Origin: a bacterium
GTDB lineage: Bacteria; Planctomycetota; UBA1135; UBA2386
DNA: 64,000 nt
Reading direction: 5' to 3'
Assembly: GCA_030432695.1 (NCBI GenBank)
Contig: JAUILN010000002.1
Location: 744,001-808,000 of the forward strand
The notes beneath the pieces were generated by a model, which saw nothing but the letters and a program-made list of their open reading frames with translations, had not been told where the DNA came from and searched no databases. Below are positions 36,917 through 45,878 of this stretch, piece after piece. Both the position numbers and the translations under genes were made by a program. Each line of letters opens with the position of its first letter. Position 1 is the stretch's first letter.

Positions 36917-37537
36917 ATGTCGACGACCCTCCGAGCGCTCCCTGCGACCCTGCTGCTCGCCGGCTCACTTGCCGCGCAGACCGTGTTGGTGGTCGACGCC
37001 GCCGGCGGCCCCGGCTCGCAGTTCACCGACATCCAGCCCGACGACGCTCCCGGCGTGCTCGACCACAATGGCGCCTACCAATGCGCGGGCCTCAGTGGTC
37101 CGTCGCCACTCTCCGCGGTGACCGGGCAGGGCTCGCTGGTGCGCGACCCGATGGTGGTGCTGCAACCTGCCAACGGCGCACCCCCCGTCGCGGTGGGCAG
37201 CGACCGGGTCCTCTCCGTCCCGAGCCTGCAACTGCTCCCCTCCCCTGGCGGCACCACGTTGCAGATCCAACTCACCGGCCATCCGCACAGCGTCTATGGC
37301 CTGGTGGTCGGCTCGGCCACCACACCGTGGACCCTGCCCGGCCTCGGCGGAACGCTGTTCGTCGGCCCACCCCGCTTCGCCGACCGCGGCGTGATCGGCG
37401 GGCAGCCCGTCCGGATGACCTGCCAGACCCCCGCGCCCCCGCCGCTGGCGACGATGCTCGTCTGGCAGGCTGTCGGGATCGACGCGAGCGGTGGGATGAG
37501 GGTGTCGAACCCGGGTTTCCACGTGCAGACGCGGTGA
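36917..37537 (+). CDS. Secreted protein, internally shortened paralogue of the 14-16 kb family
   Basis: 206 residues. The signal peptide and VVDAAGGPGSQFTDIQ match the start of the two secreted paralogues at 13997 and 15208. The C-terminal half matches their closing domain (GSLVRDPMVVLQ, YGLVVGSATTPWTLPGLGGTLFVG, LVWQAVG). About 170 residues of the middle beta-helix are missing in frame, with the join near residues 43-65. It is intact as a reading frame, so it is either a functional two-end version or a decaying copy. Confidence 0.65.
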   Translation: MSTTLRALPATLLLAGSLAAQTVLVVDAAGGPGSQFTDIQPDDAPGVLDHNGAYQCAGLSGPSPLSAVTGQGSLVRDPMVVLQPANGAPPVAVGSDRVLSVPSLQLLPSPGGTTLQIQLTGHPHSVYGLVVGSATTPWTLPGLGGTLFVGPPRFADRGVIGGQPVRMTCQTPAPPPLATMLVWQAVGIDASGGMRVSNPGFHVQTR

Positions 37538-37643
37538 GGGGGATGCTCCGGGCCGTTGGATCGACCGCAGCCCGCCGGGGGTCGATGGCGAGAGGAAAGC
37601 GCGGGACCAGCCTGCATGGCTCGATGGCGTCTGCCTGCAGGGT

Positions 37644-37910
37644 ATGATGTCACGCATGAAGCAGATCACCGTTCGCAACGTGGACCGCGACCTGGCCGCA
37701 GCGCTGGAACGCGAGGGGAGGGAGCGGCATCAGTCGATCAATCAGACCGTCCTCGATCTGTTGCGCCGCGCGCTGGGACTCCAGACAGACCGGAGCTACA
37801 GCAATGGACTGAGACGCCACGCCGGGACTTGGAGCGAAGAGGATCTACGCGAGTTCAATGCAACCACCACCGACTTCGACCGGATCGACGAGGCGGACTG
37901 GCGACCATGA
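37644..37910 (+). CDS. VapB/FitA-type antitoxin
   Basis: 88 residues. The N-terminal half is a ribbon-helix-helix DNA-binding domain (KQITVRNVDRDLAAALEREGRERHQSINQTVLDLLRRAL). The C-terminal half is an acidic, Trp-containing toxin-binding tail (TWSEEDLREFN and FDRIDEADW). It should bind and neutralise the PIN toxin and repress its own promoter; TATGAT at 37643 may be part of that promoter. Three start codons are possible (37644, 37647, 37656); the third gives the usual family N-terminus MKQITV. Its last 4 nt overlap the toxin start. Confidence 0.88.
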   Translation: MMSRMKQITVRNVDRDLAAALEREGRERHQSINQTVLDLLRRALGLQTDRSYSNGLRRHAGTWSEEDLREFNATTTDFDRIDEADWRP

Positions 37911-38302
37911 GGCTCTGCATCGACACGGTCGCATACAGCAATTTCCGTCGCGGCCATCCGGCGGCGGTCGATTCGATCGACTCGGCGCGCCACCTCGTCA
38001 TGCCGTCGATCGTGCTGGGTGAGCTGCGAGCTGGCTTCCGTGCAGGCCACCGTCGTGAGCGCAACGAGTCCGAACTCGCGGCTTTCCTGGCTGAGCCGGT
38101 CGTCGAAGTCGCGACGGTCGACGACGACGTCGCGAGAATCTACGGGGAACTCTGGGCCGCGCTTCGATCGGCGGGAACACCGATCCCGACCAACGATGTC
38201 TGGATCGCCGCGGTGACCCTACGCGCCGGCGCGACGTTACTGACCTTCGACCGCCATTTCGAGAAGGTCACGCGTCTCGGCGTGCACATCCTCGACGCTT
38301 GA
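37907..38302 (+). CDS. VapC-type PIN-domain ribonuclease toxin
   Basis: 131 residues, a complete PIN domain. The acidic metal ligands are in place: D6 (LCIDT), E39 (VLGELRAG), D97 (TNDVWIAA) and D115 (LTFDRHFEKV). VapC toxins cleave tRNA or rRNA and stop translation unless bound by VapB. The ATGA overlap with the antitoxin is the usual arrangement, so the pair should be active rather than degraded. Confidence 0.92.
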   Translation: MRLCIDTVAYSNFRRGHPAAVDSIDSARHLVMPSIVLGELRAGFRAGHRRERNESELAAFLAEPVVEVATVDDDVARIYGELWAALRSAGTPIPTNDVWIAAVTLRAGATLLTFDRHFEKVTRLGVHILDA

Positions 38303-38369
38303 CGGGCTGTGCCTCCCGAGAAGGTTCGCCATTCGAACCGCTCCGCATTACCGAGGGCAACGCACACCA

Positions 38370-39914
38370 TCAGCGGATCGTCGCCGTCCAGAAGTTGCTC
38401 AGCCTCGCCACGTTCGAGGGATCCACGTCGACCGCCTGCAGGTAGAGCTCGGTGCCCGCAAGGCTCGGGTCGTTGGGTAGCGGGATCGTGGAGGTGACGA
38501 TGCGCGAGGGGGGGATCTGCGCGACCGAGGGCCAGGCGATGGCGGTGGCGGGGTCGAGCGCGAACCAGCCGAGGCCGGGTAGGTAGGCGTCGCGGTGGAT
38601 CAGCGAGATGGCGTAGGTGACGAGATGTCCGACCGGGGCGTGGATCTCAACCTGGAGGGGTGAGCCGACGGGTGGGTCGGGCGCGAGGATCTGGCGGGTG
38701 GTGTTGGCGAACCAGCCAGAACGCACCCAGCCGAGCATGTCTGCATCGCCGTCACGATCCATGTCGAGCATGCGCGCTGAGGCGAGTGCCGCGGTGTTCG
38801 CGATGTGAGGGCTCCCGTCGGCGAAGTGTCCGGTTCCGTCGTTCAGAAGCAGTGTTCCTGTGGACGTATCCACGTGCACGAACAGGTCGAGATCTCCATC
38901 TGCGTCGAAGTCGGCGACGTCGATGTGTCGTGGCGCGCTCGAGACGGCCCACGCATACTGGATCCGCGAACTTTCGTCCCGGAACACCCCGGTTCCATCG
39001 TTGATCCACACCTCTAATTGGCGGGGCGGGGACGTGGTCGATGCGACACCGAAGAGGAGGTCCAGGTGGCCGTCTCCATTGATGTCCAGGACTTCTGCCA
39101 ACCACCGGTTGGCTGGCGGCAGCTGAAAGAGCCCAGGGCCAAAGTGCCCGGCCCGATCATTCATCCACACGACGCTAGGCGCAGACTGCCCGCCCGTGAC
39201 TCCCACCAAGTCTTCGTAGCCGTCCCCGTCTAAGTCCGCGAGGCGCATCTCCGCAAACGCCGGCGCATTTGCCGGCAATCGCAGCGGATCCGACACCATG
39301 TGACCTGCTCCGTCGTTGACGAGGACCATCGAGTATCCTGGCACATACGGCGAAAAGACCAAGTCTTCATCACCGTCGCGGTCGATATCTGCTACGGCAC
39401 TGCAGGCAAACCCAGACGTGGTCATCTCGGTGACATGCGGAGAGGTCTCGACTCGATAGCCTCCCTGGCCGTCTGCGAAATAGCAGACGACTTCACACGG
39501 GCAGTTCACCCCGCTGAGAATGTCGCGCGTCGTGGGGGAAACCACGTCGTCGTGGCCGTCGCCATCCAGATCGATGACCACCGGCGTCTGCGCGCCGATC
39601 CGGGTGGACTGGAGGTGTGTAGGCAAGAGGACAAAAATGGGGTCCCCGACCCGACCATCTCCCAGACTCGGGAACAAAGTCATCCCGGAGCGCAATGGAG
39701 TGATGATCGGGCCAGACCCGAGCCTCCCTCCATACAAGAGGTCCGGCGCGCCATCACGGTTCAGATCGTCCAGAACATACTTGGCGTTCGCCCCTGCCCG
39801 GAAAGCCGGCCAATCGTGTGGCCCATTCAGGTCTTGGGCAGTTGCCATGCACGGAATGGCCAAGCAGTAGACCACCATCGCTGACAGAGGGCCTTCAGCG
39901 GAAGCATGCCACAT
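38370..39914 (-). CDS. Secreted FG-GAP/VCBS-repeat protein
   Basis: 514 residues. The ATG at 39914 has AGGAG 9 nt upstream and overlaps the upstream stop by 1 nt (TAATG), which fixes the start. After a signal-like stretch (VVYCLAIPCMATAQ) there are about seven calcium-loop repeats: DLNRDGAPD, DLDGDGHDD, DIDRDGDED, DLDGDGYED, DINGDGHLD, DFDADGDLD and DMDRDGDAD. These form a beta-propeller as in integrin alpha-like proteins. The C-terminal 110 residues are a beta domain. The gene has visibly lower GC than most of the window. A role in surface binding is likely; no enzyme motif is seen. Confidence 0.85.
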   Translation of the reverse strand: MWHASAEGPLSAMVVYCLAIPCMATAQDLNGPHDWPAFRAGANAKYVLDDLNRDGAPDLLYGGRLGSGPIITPLRSGMTLFPSLGDGRVGDPIFVLLPTHLQSTRIGAQTPVVIDLDGDGHDDVVSPTTRDILSGVNCPCEVVCYFADGQGGYRVETSPHVTEMTTSGFACSAVADIDRDGDEDLVFSPYVPGYSMVLVNDGAGHMVSDPLRLPANAPAFAEMRLADLDGDGYEDLVGVTGGQSAPSVVWMNDRAGHFGPGLFQLPPANRWLAEVLDINGDGHLDLLFGVASTTSPPRQLEVWINDGTGVFRDESSRIQYAWAVSSAPRHIDVADFDADGDLDLFVHVDTSTGTLLLNDGTGHFADGSPHIANTAALASARMLDMDRDGDADMLGWVRSGWFANTTRQILAPDPPVGSPLQVEIHAPVGHLVTYAISLIHRDAYLPGLGWFALDPATAIAWPSVAQIPPSRIVTSTIPLPNDPSLAGTELYLQAVDVDPSNVARLSNFWTATIR

Positions 39915-41425
39915 TAACGAGAACTCCTGATACTGCGATCTACACGCAACCCCGCCTCGAGGACATCCTGCCCCCTTCCGCCGCCTACCCGCGGAACTGC
40001 CGGAGGCAATACGTCAGGATTGACCGCGAGAAGGGTCTGCAGGTTGCGCCCAAGCGGGGTTACCCCCACGTCCAACTCGAAGTTGAAGCGAACACCGGAG
40101 CCGAGCGCGAACGAAGGAAACACTTCTGGGCAGAAGGCGGCCGCATCGTTGAAACACCAGGTTCCGAAACTCAGGCTGGCGTCCCCGCATGGTGAGAACG
40201 GCCCGAATACACCCGCTGAACCGAGGAGCCAACTGAAAGCGACTGATGGCCTGACGAAGGTCAGCGGTGGGTTCAAATGACCATCCAGAACATTGGAGCG
40301 ATTCGGTAGCGTAATCGTCACTGTCGTGGAACCAGTCGTCAAGAGCGTCGTGTGCGGATTCGTGGAATCGAGGTTCCTGAAGAGCATCTGATTGTCGACG
40401 ACAGCATCCACCAGAGGTGTTGGAGCTCCGGGAGTCGGGTCGGAATCTATCCACACATTGCAGGCGTAAGGATCCCCAACAAAGGGATGAATCGGTTCCA
40501 CCTGCGGCATCAGCACGATTCCCCAATACGGGTGGAAGTCAGAAGTCAGATGCGGACTGAAGTCGCACGTGAGGTTACGCGGAATCTCGTTCCTCGCATC
40601 CCTTGTTGAAAGGACTTGGGCCCGGCGCAATGGCACGAGACCCGTGGCGAAGGTCCAGAACAGGAAGTCCGTATAGTTCCCCGTCGAGACATCCGTCGGC
40701 GCCTGGACGTGCTCGTACCACGGCAGCAGACAGTTGATTCCATCCATCCCCCCCGCGATCGAGTTGAAGTTCGGCCGCGGAAGCACTGTCCCGGCGTTGC
40801 CGAAGAAGAACACCCGCGTGTGGTCTTGCGTGCTCAGGGGCGCGTTCGGGATCGCGGCCGCGGTGACAATGCGCGTTCCGTTGACGAAGCCAGCCACGAT
40901 CAGCTCATCCCGCTCGTCGGCGCCGATATCCACGGCCCCGAGGAACCCCTGGGCGTCGGGCGGCAGGTTGAAGGCCGCAATCCGCGGATTGCCAAAGCCT
41001 TCACCGTCGTAGTCCCAGCTCGAGATGGGCGCATCTTCGGCGTCGTCTGCAGGACAATTCGACGGATTGCCCGCACCGAAGCTGGCGAGCCCCACACGCC
41101 CGGCGCAGAGAGTCGCGCCGTTCTGGAACTCGATGTCCAGCGAGGGCGGAGCACCCGGCGTGGGACTGGGGTCGATCCCCATGTTCACGCAGGGGTTGCC
41201 TGATCCGGCTACCGGGATTCCGGTGGAGCCACCCGGATCGCTCACGTCCGGGCAGAGGCGGAGATCGAGCTCGCTGAGCACTCCACTCGGTGACAGGCGC
41301 AGCGCATCTGCGACGAAGAGCGGTTCGACGTAGACGTGGAAGGCGAAGAGTTGGCGAGGCCCACCGCCCTGCGCAGCCACACCTCCAAGCGAGGCAGTGG
41401 CGAGAGAAAGGACGGCGAAACTCAT
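39914..41425 (-). CDS. Secreted protein of unknown function, coupled to the FG-GAP gene
   Basis: 503 residues. The N-terminus is hydrophobic (FAVLSLATASLGGVAAQ) but lacks the usual positive charge; the frame is open upstream with basic residues (GLRRAALL) but no standard start, so a rare start may be used. The mature part is rich in Pro, Asn, Asp and Cys, with two similar segments (GIDPSPTPGAPPSLD and IDSDPTPGAPTPLVD) that suggest an internal duplication. I recognise no family. It is translationally coupled (TAATG) to the FG-GAP gene and shares its lower GC, so the pair probably acts and was acquired together. Confidence 0.65.
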   Translation of the reverse strand: MSFAVLSLATASLGGVAAQGGGPRQLFAFHVYVEPLFVADALRLSPSGVLSELDLRLCPDVSDPGGSTGIPVAGSGNPCVNMGIDPSPTPGAPPSLDIEFQNGATLCAGRVGLASFGAGNPSNCPADDAEDAPISSWDYDGEGFGNPRIAAFNLPPDAQGFLGAVDIGADERDELIVAGFVNGTRIVTAAAIPNAPLSTQDHTRVFFFGNAGTVLPRPNFNSIAGGMDGINCLLPWYEHVQAPTDVSTGNYTDFLFWTFATGLVPLRRAQVLSTRDARNEIPRNLTCDFSPHLTSDFHPYWGIVLMPQVEPIHPFVGDPYACNVWIDSDPTPGAPTPLVDAVVDNQMLFRNLDSTNPHTTLLTTGSTTVTITLPNRSNVLDGHLNPPLTFVRPSVAFSWLLGSAGVFGPFSPCGDASLSFGTWCFNDAAAFCPEVFPSFALGSGVRFNFELDVGVTPLGRNLQTLLAVNPDVLPPAVPRVGGGRGQDVLEAGLRVDRSIRSSR

Positions 41426-41845
41426 GAGCAGGGCAGCACGGCGGAGACCCGAAAGCCCGGCTCCGCGATCACCGCAGTTACGGGGCCCGGGATCTATGGG
41501 ATTACCTGGGGAAAAGCGTCATCCTCAGCGTCTTCTGGATAGCGGCTGGCATGATGCCCGGAGGTTGCGATCTCCAGGAGCGGGGCTTCAAGGTCGATCA
41601 AGGTTGACCAGGAACCATTCCCTCCTCGAGAACGAGCTTAGCACTTCAGCTAACCGCAGGTTCCTCCGACGTCCCGATCAGGGGCCGGGTCGCGAAGGCC
41701 GTGCGGGCTGCAGGTAGGCGCGCTGCCTCCGACGGCAACAGGGTCTACGCGCGATTCCGACTCGGCCCAGCGACCTTCCCTGCGCCCGGCACCCTCAGCC
41801 CGGCAGTCGCGGCTGCTCCGCGATCCGGGCCACGCCGCACCCCGC
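41426..41845. other. Intergenic region upstream of the secreted-protein pair
   Basis: 420 nt between rsmD and the secreted pair, all flanking genes on the minus strand. Part of it has lower GC. TGCTAAGCT on the minus strand (41643 to 41635) resembles the extended -10 element seen before two other secreted or membrane protein genes in the window. No gene or clear terminator is supported. Confidence 0.5.
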
Positions 41846-42430
41846 CTACTCCCCGCCCGCCTTCTCCAGCAACCCGATGTTGCTGCGCCCATACTCCCGC
41901 ACCTCGACCTCCCAGTCGAAGTCGTCCGCATCCAGGTGGCCCTCCTGGAAGTGGAACAGCATCACGCCGCCGGGGGCCATCCGCTCGGCGATGCGCTGGG
42001 CGCGCCAGACCGCGCGGGCCGGGTCTTCCGCGACCATCGGGTAGGGCGGGTCGAAGAACACCACGTTCGGCGGCACCTCCTCGGCTTCGCCCTCGGGGGT
42101 GAAGGGCGGCGGGTCCCAGGCGTCGGTGCGGATCACGTGGCTGCGCTCCTTGGCCGACTCGCCGAGCATCTCGAGGTTGTCGCGGAGGATGCCGAGCGGC
42201 TGGTTGCCCTTCTCGACGAACAGCACGCGCTTCGCGCCGCGGGACAGGGCCTCGATGCCCGAGGCGCCGGTGCCGGCGAAGAGGTCCCAGACCTCGGCGT
42301 CCACGATGCGGTCACCGAGGATGCTGAACAGGGCTTCGCGGACCTGGCCGAGAAGGGGGCGGGTCTGGAAGCCCTTCACCGACTTCAGGACGCGGCCGCC
42401 GTAGTCGCCGGCGATGACCTTGAGGGACAT
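41846..42430 (-). CDS. rsmD: 16S rRNA (guanine966-N2)-methyltransferase
   Basis: 194 residues. MSLKVIAGDYGGR and the RPLLGQVREALFSIL segment are the family N-terminus. The SAM-binding motif is VWDLFAGTGASGIEALSRGA, and the catalytic NPPY-type motif reads FFDPPYP. It methylates a guanine in 16S rRNA during 30S assembly. The ATG at 42430 has GGAG 6 nt upstream. Confidence 0.93.
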   Translation of the reverse strand: MSLKVIAGDYGGRVLKSVKGFQTRPLLGQVREALFSILGDRIVDAEVWDLFAGTGASGIEALSRGAKRVLFVEKGNQPLGILRDNLEMLGESAKERSHVIRTDAWDPPPFTPEGEAEEVPPNVVFFDPPYPMVAEDPARAVWRAQRIAERMAPGGVMLFHFQEGHLDADDFDWEVEVREYGRSNIGLLEKAGGE

Positions 42431-42636
42431 GGGGGGCTCCGGGGGGTGTGCGAGGGTCGTCCCGGCCGCGCGGGGCGGGACCATCGGGACGGGATTGGGA
42501 GCGATTCCGCAGCGGTCCGGGAAGCCCTCCCGGTCCCCCGCGGCAGAGAGGCCCCTAGACTCTATGCTCGCCCCGCGGTGTTCGCACCACCGCAGGCGGC
42601 GTATCCGGAGACTGCCCCGGCGGCCTGCCTTTCGCC

Positions 42637-44586
42637 ATGACCTCTCCCGAGACCCCATCCCAACCGGTCGCCTGGTTGATCGCCGGCGGACGCCCGTTCG
42701 GCATCGAAGCAGACCGGATCTGCGTGGTCGGCAGCGGCGAGAAGGCCTCGATCCGCATCGTCCACCGGTCGGTCGGCACCGCGCACGCGCTGGTGAGCGC
42801 GCACGACGGGCGCTTCCAGGTGGAGGACCTGGGCTCCGAGGGCGGCACCTTCGTCGGGTCGGTGCGGATCCTCGGCACCTGCGAGGTGCCCGATGGCGCG
42901 ACCGTCCGCTTCGGCGACATCGACGTGCGGGTCACCACGACGCCACCGCCTGGAGTCACGGCCGAGGCAGCCGCACCAGCCGAGCAGCAGAACGACGACG
43001 AGCAGCCGCTCGATCCCGCCGCCGCAGCCGCGGCGTTCGAGGCACTCGCCGCGACCCAGCTCCCGACCACTCCAGCCCCGGTGCCCCTGCCGGTGGGTGC
43101 GGCCAACCAGCACGCCGCGGCCGAGCCGGCACACGAACACAAGCCGCTGTCGCAGTCGCACCAGGGCCCGGCCTTCCACGAGCTGATGGCCGACGAGCTG
43201 CGGCGCGCGCCGTGGTTCCTGCTGTCGGCGACGCTCCACGCGCTGCTGTTCCTGATCCTGTTCCTGCTGATCCCGCCGCCCGACATCGGCAGCCGCAAGC
43301 AGACGGTGTTCGGAATGTCGAACTCGGACCTGCCGGAGGAGTTCGGCGAGCTGGAGACGCGGCCCGACGAGACCTTCGAGGTCGAGGAGATCAAGGACAC
43401 CGAGCAGGACCTACAGGAGATCGCCGAGCAGGAGATCGATTCGCTCACCGCGGAGCCGGAACAGGTCCAGGAGTTCGTCGCCGACTACGCCGAGCCCGAT
43501 CCGTTCGGCGGCGGCGCGGCCTACCTCGAGCAGATCTCGAGCGGCTTCCAGGGCGACATCCTCAAGGCCGGCGGCACCAAGGGACGGCGGTTGTCGTCGG
43601 GCTTCCGGCGCACGGTCGCGGGCTTACGCGAGTCCGGCCTGGAGATCATGTTCGTCTTCGACAGCACCGGCTCGATGGGTCCGGTGCTGTCCGCCACCCG
43701 CAAGCGCATGACGCGCATGCTCGAGGCGTTGCGCTCCTTGGTGCCCGACGCGCGGGTCGGCATCGTCACCTACCGCGACCACGGCCGCTACGAGGACTAC
43801 CTCACCCGCTCGGTGCCGCTCGGTCAGGAGTTCTTCCGGACGATGTCGTTCATGCAGACCGTGCAGGCCGGCGGCGGCGGCGACCGGCCCGAAGCCGTCT
43901 ACGACGCATTGCAGGAAGCACTCGGCCAGCGGTGGAGCAGCGACAGCAAGCGCGTGGTGGTGCTGATCGGCGATGCGCCGGCACACCCGCAGACCATGGG
44001 CCGATTGACCAATCTGCTGCGCACCTTCACGCGGCAGGGCAATGCGACCGTCCACGCGATCATGACCACGCCCGACTTCTTCGGGAAGATCCAGGGCGAC
44101 ACCAAGGAGTCGTTCGAGAAGATCGCCCAGGCCGGTCGCGGCCTGTGCCTGCCGTTCGAGCGCGAGGACAAGGTGCTCGAGCAGGTGATGGCGCTGGCGA
44201 TCGGCAACGAGCACCGCGACGCGGTGTCGGCGGTGTTCGAGATCCTCGACGAGGAGTCGGAGAAGAAGGCCGCCGACAAGACGCCGATCGATCTGGAGAA
44301 CCTCGACCGTGACCTGCTGAGTCCGCGGGTCGACCGGGACTTCATGGAGCGGCTCGCCGAGTCGAAGGACCGCGACACCGCCGAGAAGCTGATCGACCTG
44401 CTGCAGCGGCGTGAGTATCCCGGCTGGGCACGGCACGCGGCGAGCTGGGCGGTGACCCGCATGCTGCAGTTGAGCCAGCCACCGATCGATCCCGCCGAGG
44501 ACGGCCAGAACCCGATCGACCGACGCACCGCGGAGCAGCTCCGACAGAGTGCGAACCGGCTACCGCCGCGCGGTCGGCGCCGCTGA
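42637..44586 (+). CDS. FHA domain - transmembrane helix - von Willebrand factor A protein
   Basis: 649 residues. Residues about 12-103 form an FHA phosphothreonine-binding domain (GSGEKASIRIVHRSVGTAHALV, DLGSEGGTFV). A Pro/Ala-rich linker leads to one membrane helix at about 192-213 (LSATLHALLFLILFLLIPP). An acidic stretch is followed by a vWA domain with a MIDAS-type DSTGSMG (342-348), a Thr-free GIVTYRDHG strand and VVLIGDAPAH. The FHA end should be cytoplasmic and read phosphorylation by Ser/Thr kinases; the vWA end would face the periplasm. Its 3' end overlaps the convergent hybrid kinase gene by 27 nt. Confidence 0.88.
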   Translation: MTSPETPSQPVAWLIAGGRPFGIEADRICVVGSGEKASIRIVHRSVGTAHALVSAHDGRFQVEDLGSEGGTFVGSVRILGTCEVPDGATVRFGDIDVRVTTTPPPGVTAEAAAPAEQQNDDEQPLDPAAAAAAFEALAATQLPTTPAPVPLPVGAANQHAAAEPAHEHKPLSQSHQGPAFHELMADELRRAPWFLLSATLHALLFLILFLLIPPPDIGSRKQTVFGMSNSDLPEEFGELETRPDETFEVEEIKDTEQDLQEIAEQEIDSLTAEPEQVQEFVADYAEPDPFGGGAAYLEQISSGFQGDILKAGGTKGRRLSSGFRRTVAGLRESGLEIMFVFDSTGSMGPVLSATRKRMTRMLEALRSLVPDARVGIVTYRDHGRYEDYLTRSVPLGQEFFRTMSFMQTVQAGGGGDRPEAVYDALQEALGQRWSSDSKRVVVLIGDAPAHPQTMGRLTNLLRTFTRQGNATVHAIMTTPDFFGKIQGDTKESFEKIAQAGRGLCLPFEREDKVLEQVMALAIGNEHRDAVSAVFEILDEESEKKAADKTPIDLENLDRDLLSPRVDRDFMERLAESKDRDTAEKLIDLLQRREYPGWARHAASWAVTRMLQLSQPPIDPAEDGQNPIDRRTAEQLRQSANRLPPRGRRR

Positions 44587-45873
44587 GGCGGAGCCGCGTG
44601 CCACACACCACCGCCTCAACAGGCAGCGCACGCCAGGACTGCGCAGCGGCTTGATGACCAGGTCGCTCGCGCCGGCGTCGAGCGCATCGGACAACACCTC
44701 GCTGTCGGTGTGGCCGGTGACGACCACGAAGGGCACATCGACGCGATCGCCCCCCATCGAGCGCACGCGACGCAGCACGTCGAGTCCGCCGAGAATTGGC
44801 ATCTCGAGGTCGAGCAGCGCGAGGTCGTAGTAGTCGGGGGCCGCATTGAGGATCCGGAAGACCGCGTCCTGGCCGTCCTCACACTCCTCCACCGTGTGCC
44901 CCACGCGTTCGAGTTGTGCCCGCAAGTAGCGCCGGTTCACCGCTTCGTCGTCGACCACCAGGATCCGGCAGGCGCACCCCACCTGCACCGGTGCGGGTAG
45001 ATCGATCCGGAACTCGGCGCCACTGCGGTCGGTACGGTTCCTCGCGGTCACCGTTCCCCCGTGCGCCTCGACGATCCGGCGCACGATCGACAGACCGATG
45101 CCGTGGCTCGACTCGCCGGCGGTCGGCCGCGCCGACAGCATCTCGAACTCACCGAACACCCGCTCCAGGTCCTCGGCCTCGAAGCCCTGGCCTTCGTCGC
45201 GGATCGTGAGCGTCACCGCACCACGGACCTCGGTCGCCTCGATCGACACGGCGCCACCGCGCGGCCCGAACTTCACCGCATTGGACAGCAGGTTGTCGAC
45301 GACCTGTCGTAGGCGGATCGGATCGGCGTCCAGTCGGACTTCGTCGGGTACGCAACTCCAACGGATCGTCTGCTCCTTGCGGAGCGCGGCCGGCTGATGG
45401 GCGCGCACCGCATCGTCGAGCAGACCTTCGAGGCGGACGACCTGGGCGCGCAGGACCACGTGGTCGAGATCCTGCCGCGATTCACCGAGCAGCTCCTCGA
45501 GCAGCCGCGCCAATCGATCGACCTCGGTGCGCGCGGACGCCGTGTCGCCGAGTTCGAGCATCGCATCGACGCCGGCGAGACCGCCCCGGAGATCGTGGGC
45601 GGCGACTCGCAGCAGGCGCCGGTTCGATTCGTCGACCTGGCGCAGGCTGGCGTTGGCCCACTCGAGTTCTTCGCGGCGGCTCTGCAGTTCCACTACCAGT
45701 TCCGCGGCGCGCACGTTGGCGGCCGCCAACTCGTGGTTGGCGGCATCGAGGCGCTCGCTGCGTTCTTCGACCTCGGCGACCAGCTCCGCCGCTCGGGCCA
45801 CGGCCTGCGCGAGGGCGTCCTCGACGCTGTGCGCGTGCTCGTCGTTCGGTCGCGATATGGGCGAGTTGGTCAT
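44560..45873 (-). CDS. Hybrid histidine kinase with C-terminal receiver, no membrane segment
   Basis: 437 residues. A long coiled coil (about 15-85) precedes the phospho-acceptor HisKA helix (LRVAAHDLRGGL, H93), a HATPase_c domain (LLSNAVKFGPRGG, IRDEGQGFEAEDLERVFGEFEM, SSHGIGLSIVRRI) and a receiver domain ([23 protein letters not shown] with the acceptor Asp, VVVTGHTD, VIKPLRSP). No sensor or TM domain is present, so input must come from a partner bound to the coiled coil. It is the last gene, 5 nt downstream, in an operon with TusA- and DsrE-type proteins, which makes these the likely partners. Confidence 0.9.
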   Translation of the reverse strand: MTNSPISRPNDEHAHSVEDALAQAVARAAELVAEVEERSERLDAANHELAAANVRAAELVVELQSRREELEWANASLRQVDESNRRLLRVAAHDLRGGLAGVDAMLELGDTASARTEVDRLARLLEELLGESRQDLDHVVLRAQVVRLEGLLDDAVRAHQPAALRKEQTIRWSCVPDEVRLDADPIRLRQVVDNLLSNAVKFGPRGGAVSIEATEVRGAVTLTIRDEGQGFEAEDLERVFGEFEMLSARPTAGESSHGIGLSIVRRIVEAHGGTVTARNRTDRSGAEFRIDLPAPVQVGCACRILVVDDEAVNRRYLRAQLERVGHTVEECEDGQDAVFRILNAAPDYYDLALLDLEMPILGGLDVLRRVRSMGGDRVDVPFVVVTGHTDSEVLSDALDAGASDLVIKPLRSPGVRCLLRRWCVARGSASAAPTARR

Positions 45874-45878
45874 CGATC

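Noticed and set aside
41598..41618. Six-codon minus-strand frame (MVPGQP) with a strong GAGGAGG site
   Set aside because: It is too short to support without data, and the putative -10 element would place the transcript start almost on top of it; it may be chance.
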